DNA of 64,000 nt from Burkholderia sp. Bp9142 (GTDB lineage Bacteria; Pseudomonadota; Gammaproteobacteria; Burkholderiales; Burkholderiaceae). The notes below the pieces were generated by a model. The model ran no database searches, was not told where the DNA came from, and saw only the letters and a program-made list of their open reading frames with translations. The stretch is from the NCBI RefSeq assembly GCF_003853415.1, contig NZ_QTPP01000011.1, forward strand, positions 1 to 64,000, in the 5' to 3' direction. Position 1 is the stretch's first letter, and every line of letters begins with the position of its first letter. Shown here piece by piece: positions 1-7,599 of the stretch. The position numbers and the translations under genes are program-made.

Positions 1-296
1 TCCATCGCGACCGCGAGCGAGCGCACGCCGTCCCAGCGCAGCTCCATGTTGTAGTTCAGGCCGCCGCGAATCACGTGCGTGTGGTTGTCGGTCAGGCCCG
101 GCATCACCGTGCGGCCGCCGAGGTCGACGACCTTCGTCGCGCGGCCCGCGAGCGGCCTCACGTCCGCGTCGCTGCCGACCGCGACGAAGCGGCCGTCCTT
201 GATCGCCACCGCGGCGGCGACGGGGTTCGCACGATCGAGCGTCGTGATGCGCCCGTTGTGCAGGATCAGATCCGGTTGAGTATCGGTTGCGTTCAT
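1..296 (-). CDS. amidohydrolase, YtcJ-like (N-terminal part, runs off the left edge)
   Basis: Only the first 98 codons are in the window; the ATG is at 296-294 and the frame stays open to base 1. The translation begins MNATDTQPDLILHNGRI and carries the composite-domain start of metal-dependent amidohydrolases. The signature PGLTDNHTHV, around residues 75-85, contains the HxH metal ligands that begin the TIM barrel. YtcJ-type enzymes hydrolyse amide-like bonds, but the substrate cannot be told from this piece. It follows the XapX gene by about 20 bp on the same strand, so the two are probably co-transcribed and divergent from the LysR gene at 587. Confidence 0.8.
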   Translation of the reverse strand, partial: MNATDTQPDLILHNGRITTLDRANPVAAAVAIKDGRFVAVGSDADVRPLAGRATKVVDLGGRTVMPGLTDNHTHVIRGGLNYNMELRWDGVRSLAVAM

Positions 297-315
297 CAAC
301 ATGTCCTCGATGCGG

Positions 316-483
316 TCAGAAGCCGAGCCAGTGACGCACGGGCCCGATGGCCTGCGCGCCGACCAGCATGCCGGCGAGGCCGATCAGCGCGATCAGCGGC
401 GGCGCCGGCGAGCGCACCTTGATCACGCTGTACACGACGCCGATCAACACGCCGGCTGCCAACGACGATAGATAAGATTCCAT
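316..483 (-). CDS. XapX domain small membrane protein
   Basis: A 55-aa protein starting [19 protein letters not shown]. It consists almost entirely of two hydrophobic segments (about residues 5-22 and 28-46) joined by the [20 protein letters not shown] block that defines the XapX family. A longer frame reaches 558, but the ATG at 483 gives the family-typical length and start. Function is unknown; XapX genes are often found beside hydrolases of the isochorismatase or amidohydrolase type, as here. It lies directly upstream of the partial amidohydrolase. A paralogue is at 2535. Confidence 0.85.
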   Translation of the reverse strand: MESYLSSLAAGVLIGVVYSVIKVRSPAPPLIALIGLAGMLVGAQAIGPVRHWLGF

Positions 484-586
484 AACGATTTTTTCTCCCG
501 GCCGGATTAAAATGACCCGCATCGCGTCGGCCGCATGCGTCGCCGCCTTCGCCCCCACTTCGCGTCCCTGTCACCCTTGTCCGACC

Positions 587-1510
587 ATGCAACACCTTCC
601 TGATCTCGAAGCCTGGGCCATCTTTGCGCGCGTCGCGGAAACCGGTTCGTTCGCGAAAGCCGCGGAACTGCTCGGCGTGTCGCAGCCGACCGTGTCGAAG
701 GCCATCGCGCGCCTCGAAAAGCGCCTCGGCGCGATGCTGCTGTACCGCACGTCGCGCAAGCTGTCGCTCACGCCGACCGGCGAACTGCTGCGCGACCGCG
801 CGATCCGCCTGCTCGCCGATGCGGAACTGATCGAGAGCGAGGCATCCGCGCAAGCGCTCGAACCGCACGGCCTCGTGCGCGTGAACGCACCGATGTCGTT
901 CGGGCTGCGCCATCTGTCGCCGCTGCTGCCCGCGTTTCTCGAACGCTATCCGCACGTCGACATCGACCTCGTGCTGACCGACCACATCGTCGACATCGTG
1001 TCCGGCGGTTTCGACGTCGCGATCCGCATCGCCGAGCTAAGCGATTCGTCGCTGCGCTCGCGCAGGCTGTGCGCGGTGCGCCGTCCGCTCGTCGCATCGC
1101 CCGCGTATCTCGACCGGCGTGGCCGCCCCGCGCATCCGCGCGACATCGAACAGCACGTGTGCCTCACCTACACGAACCTGCCGACGCCCGAGTACTGGCG
1201 CTTTCGCAATTCGGCATCGGGCGAGGAAGTCGGCGTATCGGTGCAAGGACGCATCCGCACCAACAACGCCGACGTCATCGTCCCCGCGCTCGTCGCCGGC
1301 CACGGCCTCGCGCTGCAGCCCGAGTTCCTGGTGTGGGACGAACTGCAGCGCGGCGAGCTCGAGGAAGTGATGCACGACTGGAAGATCGCCGACATCTACG
1401 TCAACCTCGTCACGCCGCCCGGCATGCTGCGCGCCGCGCGCGTGACGGTGCTGCTCGATTTCCTCGCCGAACATTTCTCGCACGCGCCGTGGGCGCTGCC
1501 CGTGAGCTGA
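587..1510 (+). CDS. LysR-family transcriptional regulator
   Basis: 307 aa when started at the ATG at 587 ([16 protein letters not shown]). The frame is open from 512, but those extra 25 residues are not family-like. An intact N-terminal winged helix-turn-helix ([20 protein letters not shown]) is followed by the dimerisation helix and a periplasmic-binding-protein-like effector domain. It is divergent from the XapX/amidohydrolase pair and convergent with the cysteine hydrolase, so it probably controls one or both. The inducer is unknown. Confidence 0.88.
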   Translation: MQHLPDLEAWAIFARVAETGSFAKAAELLGVSQPTVSKAIARLEKRLGAMLLYRTSRKLSLTPTGELLRDRAIRLLADAELIESEASAQALEPHGLVRVNAPMSFGLRHLSPLLPAFLERYPHVDIDLVLTDHIVDIVSGGFDVAIRIAELSDSSLRSRRLCAVRRPLVASPAYLDRRGRPAHPRDIEQHVCLTYTNLPTPEYWRFRNSASGEEVGVSVQGRIRTNNADVIVPALVAGHGLALQPEFLVWDELQRGELEEVMHDWKIADIYVNLVTPPGMLRAARVTVLLDFLAEHFSHAPWALPVS

Positions 1511-1518
1511 GCGCGCGA

Positions 1519-1549
1519 CGGCCGGCGCGTGCATCGCGCACGCCGGCCG
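1519..1549. terminator. bidirectional hairpin between convergent genes
   Basis: A 9-bp perfect stem CGGCCGGCG / CGCCGGCCG (1519-1527 with 1541-1549), partly extendable inwards, lies between the stop of the LysR gene (1510) and the stop of the minus-strand hydrolase (1572). There is no clear T-tract, so termination is inferred from position and structure. Confidence 0.5.
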
Positions 1550-1571
1550 CGGCAATCCGGCCGACTGCCCG

Positions 1572-2258
1572 TTACTTCGCCGGAACGGCCGGGATCGACT
1601 CGTGCGGCGTCAGCGTACGCTCGGCGGCCTTGTGGACCATCGTGTACGCGTAGTCGACGCCCATCCCGTACGCGCCCGAATGCTCCTTCGCGATCGCCAT
1701 CACCGCGTCATACGTGTCGCGGCGCGCCCAGTCGCGCTGCCACTCGAGCATGACCTGCTGCCACGTGACGGGCACCACGCCCGCCTGCACCATCCGCTGC
1801 ATCGCGAAGTCGTGCGCGGCCTGCGACGTACCGCCCGATGCGTCGGCCACCATGTAGATCTCGTAGTCGCCTTCGAGCATCGCGCACAGTGCGAACGTGG
1901 TGTTGCAGACTTCCGTCCACAGGCCGGACACGACCACCTTCTTGCGGCCGTTCGCGGCGAGCGCGTCACGCACCTTCTGGTCGTCCCACGAGTTCATCGA
2001 CGTGCGTTCGAGCGTCTTCTGGTTCGGAAACACGTCGAGCAGCTCGGGATACGTATGACCCGAGAAGCCCTCGCTTTCGACCGTCGTGATCGTGGTCGGG
2101 ATGTTGAACGCCTTCGCGGCCTTCGCGAGACCGACGACGTTGTTCTTCAGCGCCTGGCGATCGATCGACTGCACGCCGAACGCCATCTGCGGCTGCTGGT
2201 CGATGAAGATCAGCTGGCTGTTCTGCGGAGTGAGTACTTCAAGTTTCGGGTTGCTCAT
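1572..2258 (-). CDS. isochorismatase-family cysteine hydrolase, YcaC-like
   Basis: 228 aa from the ATG at 2258 (MSNPKLEVLTPQNSQLIFID); an AGGA sequence lies about 11 nt upstream. The frame continues to 2390 but without family-like sequence. The expected catalytic triad of the cysteine hydrolase fold is visible: Asp20 in IFIDQQ, Lys81 in NQKTLER and Cys118 in TEVCNTTF. These positions resemble those I recall for E. coli YcaC. True isochorismatase activity is unlikely; YcaC-type enzymes have no firmly known substrate. It is isolated between the LysR gene and the second XapX gene. Confidence 0.85.
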   Translation of the reverse strand: MSNPKLEVLTPQNSQLIFIDQQPQMAFGVQSIDRQALKNNVVGLAKAAKAFNIPTTITTVESEGFSGHTYPELLDVFPNQKTLERTSMNSWDDQKVRDALAANGRKKVVVSGLWTEVCNTTFALCAMLEGDYEIYMVADASGGTSQAAHDFAMQRMVQAGVVPVTWQQVMLEWQRDWARRDTYDAVMAIAKEHSGAYGMGVDYAYTMVHKAAERTLTPHESIPAVPAK

Positions 2259-2534
2259 GGCGTGAATCATCCTGTGAACGAAAAGAGGGACCGGCCTCGC
2301 CGCGAACGCGGGAGGACTCGAGTCGGTGTTGCGCCGGGTCGGCGCCGTCCGGCTCCAATTATTTAAACTGCAATCCTGCTGTACGAACACCCAAAAACTG
2401 GAATCACTCGGATTCCAGAATAGGCGGTCGACAAGGGCAATCCGCCCTTTTTTTCGTCACGTAAACCCGATACGCTTCCAGGACCTCGACGATGCACTCG
2501 TCGCCACCAATCGTCCGATCACGAGACGCCCGTC

Positions 2535-2795
2535 ATGAAATCCTATGTCCTGTCGCTGCTCGCCGGCATCCTCGCCGGCGTCATCTACGGCGCGATCGGC
2601 GTGAACTCGCCCGCGCCGCCGCTCATCGCGCTCACCGGCCTGCTCGGCATGCTGGCCGGCGAACAGATCCTGCCCGTCGCGCGGCGCATGCTCGCGGGCC
2701 ATCGGCTGAACGCCGCATGGCGCGACGCGAAGTGCAGCCAGCACATGTTCGGCGCGCTGCCGGGCGGCAGCACGAACGATCGCAAGCCGTCGTGA
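2535..2795 (+). CDS. XapX domain membrane protein, second copy
   Basis: 86 aa starting MKSYVLSLLAGILAGVIYGA. The first 55 residues match the XapX layout (two hydrophobic helices around [19 protein letters not shown]) and are clearly related to the gene at 316. This copy has an extra hydrophilic C-terminal tail of about 30 residues. It lies 34 bp upstream of the antiporter gene on the same strand and may be transcribed with it. Function unknown. Confidence 0.82.
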   Translation: MKSYVLSLLAGILAGVIYGAIGVNSPAPPLIALTGLLGMLAGEQILPVARRMLAGHRLNAAWRDAKCSQHMFGALPGGSTNDRKPS

Positions 2796-2829
2796 TGCGC
2801 ACGCCCCGCATTCGCCATATTCGCCGCGC

Positions 2830-4410
2830 ATGAGCAACGTCGAGCTGTTCCATTACCTGCTGCTGTTGATCTGCGGCGCGGGCGCGCTCACGTGGCTCGC
2901 CGAACGGATCTCGATTCCGCCAGCCGTCGTGCTGCTGCTCGGCGGCTGCGCGGTGGCCGTCGCGGGCAAGCGCGTGCCCGACATGGACCCGGCGCTGCTG
3001 CTCGCGGCCGTGCTGCCGCCGCTGCTGATGTCGAGCGGCTTCTATACCGCGTGGAAGGAATTCCGGCGGGATCTCGCATCGATCGCGTCGCTCGCGCTCG
3101 GCGCGGTGGTGTTCACGACGGTTGCGGTCGCGCTCGCGGTGCATGCGGCCAATCCGGCGTTGCCGTGGGCCGCGTGCTTCACGCTCGGCGCGATCGTGTC
3201 GCCGCCCGACGCGGTCGCCGCGAAGGCGATCCTGCAGCGCCATCCGCTGCCCGCGCGGCTCGTCGCGGTGCTCGAAGGCGAAAGCCTCGTCAACGATGCG
3301 TCGGGCCTGCTGCTGTATCAGATGGCCGTATCGGCCGCGCTCACCGTCACGATCACGACCGCGAGCGCCACCGGCCTGTTCTTCTCGCTCACGCTGATCG
3401 GCATCGCGGTCGGCCTCGCGTGCGGCCATGCGATGTGCTGGGTGCTGCCGCGCCTGCGCGAGCCGATGCTCGGTATCGTCGTGACCTTCGCGATGGCGTG
3501 GGGCAGCTACGGGATCGCGGAAGCCGTGCACGGCTCCGGCGTGCTGTCGGTCGTGACCTGCGGCCTCGTGCTCGGCGTGCGCCAGCATCGCGTATTCGAC
3601 GCCGACCTGCGGATCAAGGCGAAAGCGACCTGGGAAGCGATCGTGTTCGTGCTCGACGCACTCGTGTTCATCCTGATCGGCCTCGCGCTGCACGCGATCC
3701 TCGCGCGCGTGAACCACGAAGGCGCGGTGCTGATGGCCGGCCTGCGCGTCGCGCTGCCTGCGACGGCCGCCGCGATCGCCGCACGCGTCGTGTGGGTGTG
3801 CGTCGCGATGTGGCTGCCGGGCCGCCTGCGCGCATCGCGCGCGGGTCATGCGCCGTGGTCGTGGCGCGAGGCCGTCGTGCTCGGCTGGTCCGGCATGCGC
3901 GGCGTCGTGAGCCTCGCCGCCGCGATCGCGCTGCCGAGCGATTTCCCCGGACGCGACCTGATCCTGTTCAGCACGTTCCTGCTGATCATCGCGACGCTCG
4001 TCGTGCAGGGCGGCACGCTCGCGCCGCTGATCCGCGTGCTGAAGCTGCGCCCGGCCGCGCGGGAAACGATGTCCGAGCACGCGGTGCGCGCGCATACGTT
4101 CGGCGCGGCGCTCGCCGAGCTCGATGCGCGCGGGCAGCGCGGCGCCGGCCTCGAACGCGCGTCGCTGGATCGCCTGCTGGCCGAATACCGGAACCGCGTC
4201 TCCTACAACGAAAGTGCGCACCGTCACGGCGCCGAGCCCGCGAAGGTGCGCGCGCGCATGCTGCGTGTCGAGCTCGAACTGGTCGGCGTGTCGCGCGACG
4301 CACTGCTCGACCTGCACCGCGACGGCCGGGTCGACGACGCCGTGCTGCACCGCATAGAATCCGAGCTGGATTTCGAGGAACTGCGACTGCAGCGTCTGCT
4401 CGAACCATAA
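2830..4410 (+). CDS. Na+/H+ antiporter, CPA1 (NhaP-like) family
   Basis: 526 aa with about 12 predicted membrane helices in the first 400 residues and a hydrophilic C-terminal tail of roughly 120 residues rich in charged helices. The family motifs are present: the APPDA-like [11 protein letters not shown] segment and the [15 protein letters not shown] motif, whose Asn-Asp pair binds the cation in CPA1 proteins. It should exchange cytoplasmic Na+ or K+ for external protons. It starts 34 bp after the XapX gene and is followed by OsmC and pirin genes on the same strand, a grouping consistent with general stress tolerance. Confidence 0.88.
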   Translation: MSNVELFHYLLLLICGAGALTWLAERISIPPAVVLLLGGCAVAVAGKRVPDMDPALLLAAVLPPLLMSSGFYTAWKEFRRDLASIASLALGAVVFTTVAVALAVHAANPALPWAACFTLGAIVSPPDAVAAKAILQRHPLPARLVAVLEGESLVNDASGLLLYQMAVSAALTVTITTASATGLFFSLTLIGIAVGLACGHAMCWVLPRLREPMLGIVVTFAMAWGSYGIAEAVHGSGVLSVVTCGLVLGVRQHRVFDADLRIKAKATWEAIVFVLDALVFILIGLALHAILARVNHEGAVLMAGLRVALPATAAAIAARVVWVCVAMWLPGRLRASRAGHAPWSWREAVVLGWSGMRGVVSLAAAIALPSDFPGRDLILFSTFLLIIATLVVQGGTLAPLIRVLKLRPAARETMSEHAVRAHTFGAALAELDARGQRGAGLERASLDRLLAEYRNRVSYNESAHRHGAEPAKVRARMLRVELELVGVSRDALLDLHRDGRVDDAVLHRIESELDFEELRLQRLLEP

Positions 4411-4463
4411 GGCCCGGCCATGCCGGCCGCCGGCCCGCCCCCCTCTCCCCACCTGGAATTGCA

Positions 4464-4856
4464 ATGAGCGAACTGTCCGTCGAAGCGAGCATCGGCTCGG
4501 TCGATTACCTGGTCCATTTCACCGACGGCGTCCATCAGTGGCGCGCCGACGAGCCGGCGCCGCTCGGCGGCGGCGACGCCGCACCGACGCCCGTCGCGCT
4601 GCTGCTGTCGAGCCTCGGCGCATGCACCGCGATCACGCTGAAGATGTATGCGCAACGCAAGGGCTGGCCGCTCGCCGAAGTGCACGTGAAGCTCGCGCAC
4701 GAATCGGGCAGCGCGGGCAGCACGATCATGCGCCGCATCACGCTCGACGGCGACCTGTCGGACGAGCAGCGCGAACGCCTGCTGCAGATCGCGAATGCGT
4801 GCCCGGTGCACAAGATCCTCACGCACCCGATCACGATCGACACGGCCATCGCCTGA
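4464..4856 (+). CDS. OsmC-family peroxidase-like protein
   Basis: 130 aa from the ATG at 4464. It has the two conserved cysteines of OsmC/Ohr-fold thiol peroxidases: Cys54 in [14 protein letters not shown] and Cys113 in NACPVHKIL. Short OsmC proteins of this type reduce organic hydroperoxides or act as redox proteins in the cytoplasm; the exact substrate cannot be read from sequence. It follows the antiporter by 53 bp and precedes the pirin gene by 35 bp, probably in one transcript. Confidence 0.88.
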   Translation: MSELSVEASIGSVDYLVHFTDGVHQWRADEPAPLGGGDAAPTPVALLLSSLGACTAITLKMYAQRKGWPLAEVHVKLAHESGSAGSTIMRRITLDGDLSDEQRERLLQIANACPVHKILTHPITIDTAIA

Positions 4857-4891
4857 CGCATCGCACCCCGACCACGAGATAGATCCCCGTC

Positions 4892-5776
4892 ATGTCCGCA
4901 TCGATCAAGACCCTGCTCACACCGCGCGAAAGCGACATCGGCAACCTCATCGTGCGCCGCGTGCTGCCCGCGCGCGCCGCACGCCTCGTCGGCCCGTTCA
5001 TCTTCTTCGACGAGATGGGGCCGGCCGTGCTGCCGGCCGGCAGCGGCATCGACGTGCTGCCGCATCCGCACATCGGCCTCGCGACCGTCACTTACCTGTT
5101 CGACGGCACGCTGATGCATCACGACAGCCTCGGCTTCCGCCAGAAGATCGTGCCCGGCGACGTGAACTGGATGACGGCCGGGCGCGGCATCGTCCACTCG
5201 GAGCGCTCGCCTGACGAGGACCGGCCGCTTGAACAGCCCGTGCACGGAATCCAGACCTGGGTCGCGCTGCCGGTCGAGCACGAGGACACCGCACCCGCGT
5301 TCGTGCATCACGCGGCCGACACGCTGCCGTCGTTCACGCGCGACGGCGCGAGCGTGCGCGTGATCGCGGGCACCGCGTTCGGGCTCACGTCGCCGGTCGC
5401 CGTGTTCTCGCCGACGCTCTATGCGTATGCGCAGTTCGCGGCGGGCGGGCAACTCGCGCTCGATGCGGAACACGACGAGCGCGGCGTGTATCTCGTCGAC
5501 GGCGACCTCACGCTCGACGGCACGCCGCTCGCGCCCGCGACGATGGCCGTGCTCGAACCCGGCACGAGCGTCGTGCTCGCGAGCGCGAATGGCGCGCGCG
5601 TGATGCTGCTCGGCGGCGCGCACCTGCCGGGCGAACGGTTCATCGAATGGAATTTCGTGTCGAGCGAGCGCGCGAAGATCGAGGCGGCGCGCAACGCGTG
5701 GGCCGCGCAGACCTTCGGCAAGGTGCCGGGCGAGGAAAACGAGTGGACGCGCCAGCCGGAGCGCAAGGCGAAGTAA
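4892..5776 (+). CDS. pirin family protein
   Basis: 294 aa, bicupin. The four metal ligands of the N-terminal cupin are present: His58 and His60 in PHPHIGLATVTYLFDG, and His102 with Glu104 in GIVHSERSP. Bacterial pirins bind iron; some have quercetinase activity and others modulate metabolic enzymes, so the biochemical role is open. It is the last gene of the plus-strand run and is followed directly by a strong hairpin. Confidence 0.9.
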   Translation: MSASIKTLLTPRESDIGNLIVRRVLPARAARLVGPFIFFDEMGPAVLPAGSGIDVLPHPHIGLATVTYLFDGTLMHHDSLGFRQKIVPGDVNWMTAGRGIVHSERSPDEDRPLEQPVHGIQTWVALPVEHEDTAPAFVHHAADTLPSFTRDGASVRVIAGTAFGLTSPVAVFSPTLYAYAQFAAGGQLALDAEHDERGVYLVDGDLTLDGTPLAPATMAVLEPGTSVVLASANGARVMLLGGAHLPGERFIEWNFVSSERAKIEAARNAWAAQTFGKVPGEENEWTRQPERKAK

Positions 5777-5800
5777 GCCGGTAGCGCCTGGTCCATCGAT

Positions 5801-5834
5801 GCACGGCGGCCGGCATGCACGCCGGCCGCCGTGC
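5801..5834. terminator. bidirectional terminator between pirin and bcsR
   Basis: A perfect 14-bp stem (5801-5814 with 5821-5834) closes a 6-nt loop ATGCAC. It sits 24 bp after the pirin stop and 3 bp before the bcsR stop on the opposite strand, so it can end both transcripts. Only a short T-rich run (GTTTACC) follows on the plus strand. Confidence 0.7.
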
Positions 5835-5836
5835 GT

Positions 5837-6034
5837 TTACCGCTTCAATCCCATCAGCTTCGCCAGTACCGGCCAGCGGTCGAGCGATTCGACGAACGCG
5901 CGCCGCGCCTGCTCGTCGACATAGCGGGCCGGGTCCAGCGCGGGCAGGTGCCGCGCGAGGCCGAGCACGTCATTCGGTTGCGACAGGCGATCGTCGTCGC
6001 CTTCGCCGATGTTGATCACTGTTCGTCGATCCAT
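5837..6034 (-). CDS. bcsR: BcsR-like cellulose biosynthesis protein
   Basis: 65 aa. The C-terminal block FVESLDRWPVLAKLM resembles the RWPLLAEF ending of E. coli BcsR (YhjR). In enterobacteria BcsR partners BcsQ and stabilises the inner-membrane cellulose synthase complex. Here it is the last gene of the operon and overlaps the end of bcsG by 19 bp. In E. coli bcsR precedes bcsQ, so the position is different. The assignment rests on size, the tryptophan motif and context. Confidence 0.72.
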   Translation of the reverse strand: MDRRTVINIGEGDDDRLSQPNDVLGLARHLPALDPARYVDEQARRAFVESLDRWPVLAKLMGLKR

Positions 6035-7572
6035 ACGCCATCCGGAGTCTTGACTGCGTAGCCGGCGTTCGTCGGCATCGTCACCGTGCCCTCGTTCTCG
6101 CCGACCATCCGTGTGCTCGGCAGGTCGGCCGCGTATTGCGCGAGCGTCACGCCAGGCTTGAACGGGCTGCTCGACACGAGGTTCGACAGCAGTTGCGCGA
6201 GCGCGAGGAAGCTCGTCGGCTGGTCGATCACGGTCGTCGCGCCGTGATTGCCGGCGAAGCCGACGAGCCGCACGCCGACCGGCCCGTGAATGATGCGCGG
6301 CGTCGGAATCTCGCGCAGCCCCGCGACCTGGTTCTTGTCGCCGCGCAGCGCGGCGCCGTGCTCGGGCACGAACACGATCACCGCGCGCCGGCCCGACTGC
6401 GCGATCAGGTCGGCAAGCCGGTCGAAGTCGGTCATCAGCCGGGTCGCGCGCTGCGGATACGAATCGATGCTGGTCAGCGAGCTGCCCACCACGCGGTTGC
6501 CGTCGTGCAGGCTGATCGTGTTGTAGTACAGCGCGACCGGGCCCGGCACCGACGCACGCTGCGCGTACCAGTTCGCGAGCGTGCCGTAGTCATCCTTGAT
6601 CGCCGAGCCGTCGAACGCGTGCATCGCGACCGGCGCGGCCGCGTTCGAGATCATCGGCGCGTCGGGCACGCCGAGGTTGTCGTGAATGACCTGCAGGAAG
6701 TTGTCGAAGTGGCCGTCGTGGTTCAGCAGCGACTGCACCGTATAGCCGGCGGACGCAAGCTGCGAGAACAGGTAGCACTGCTGCGGCGCGCTCTTGTACA
6801 GGTCCGCGTGCGCCTCCTGCCCGCAGCTCGCGCGCAGCACGCGGATCGCGGCCGGGCCGCTGTAGCTCGCGGCCGTGCTGAAGTGGTTGAACAGGTAGTC
6901 GAAGCGGCTCAGCATCGGGTGATTGCGCACGTTCGCGGCATCGAGGTCGTCCCACGACAGCGAGCAGATATGCAGCACGATCACGTCGAACTGCGCGGAC
7001 GGATCGCTCGCGAGATGACCGAACGCGACCTGCCGCTGCGACTCCTGCGCGCGGAACGTCGCGAGTGCCGCATTGTGATCCTCGGGCTGGCCGGCGCGAA
7101 CGCCCGCTGCCTCGACCGGCCGCGATGCGGCCGGCGCGGCGACGCGCGCCATCAGCCCGTTGCCGGCCTGCCACAGCGGCATCACGATCAACACGGCGAG
7201 CACCAGGGTCGCGACGCGCACCCAGCGGTTGACGATGAAATAGACGATCAGCACGCCTGCCACCGTCAGCACCAGCACCGGCGGCAACAGGCGCGGCAGC
7301 AGCTCCATCCAGTAGTCGACGCGGAACGTGCTGACTTCGCGCGCGGCTTCGGCGAGGCGCGCGAGCGGCGGTGCATGCAGTTCGCGCGCGAGCAGCGGCA
7401 CCGCGATCGCGATCGCGACGAGCTGCCGCACGATGCGCCAGACGCGCTGCCGGATCGGCGCGCTCGCCGCGAGCGCCAGCGCGAACGCGAGGTTCGCGAG
7501 CCACAGCGGCTGCAGGTGGCCGGTTGCGAACAGCGCGAACTTCAGGATGAAATACAGATTCCAGAACGTCAT
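6016..7572 (-). CDS. bcsG: BcsG, cellulose phosphoethanolamine transferase
   Basis: 518 aa. The N-terminal third has four to five membrane helices; the rest is a periplasmic alkaline-phosphatase-fold domain. Residues matching the E. coli BcsG zinc and nucleophile set are visible: Cys203 in HICSLSWDD, the probable nucleophile Ser238 in AASYSGPAA, and Glu404-His405 in VPEHGAA. The enzyme adds phosphoethanolamine from phosphatidylethanolamine to nascent cellulose. It starts 27 bp after the bcsA stop. Its presence predicts that this strain makes modified cellulose rather than plain cellulose. Confidence 0.92.
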   Translation of the reverse strand: MTFWNLYFILKFALFATGHLQPLWLANLAFALALAASAPIRQRVWRIVRQLVAIAIAVPLLARELHAPPLARLAEAAREVSTFRVDYWMELLPRLLPPVLVLTVAGVLIVYFIVNRWVRVATLVLAVLIVMPLWQAGNGLMARVAAPAASRPVEAAGVRAGQPEDHNAALATFRAQESQRQVAFGHLASDPSAQFDVIVLHICSLSWDDLDAANVRNHPMLSRFDYLFNHFSTAASYSGPAAIRVLRASCGQEAHADLYKSAPQQCYLFSQLASAGYTVQSLLNHDGHFDNFLQVIHDNLGVPDAPMISNAAAPVAMHAFDGSAIKDDYGTLANWYAQRASVPGPVALYYNTISLHDGNRVVGSSLTSIDSYPQRATRLMTDFDRLADLIAQSGRRAVIVFVPEHGAALRGDKNQVAGLREIPTPRIIHGPVGVRLVGFAGNHGATTVIDQPTSFLALAQLLSNLVSSSPFKPGVTLAQYAADLPSTRMVGENEGTVTMPTNAGYAVKTPDGVWIDEQ

Positions 7573-7599
7573 CTAAACCACTCCGTGATGGGCGCCGCG

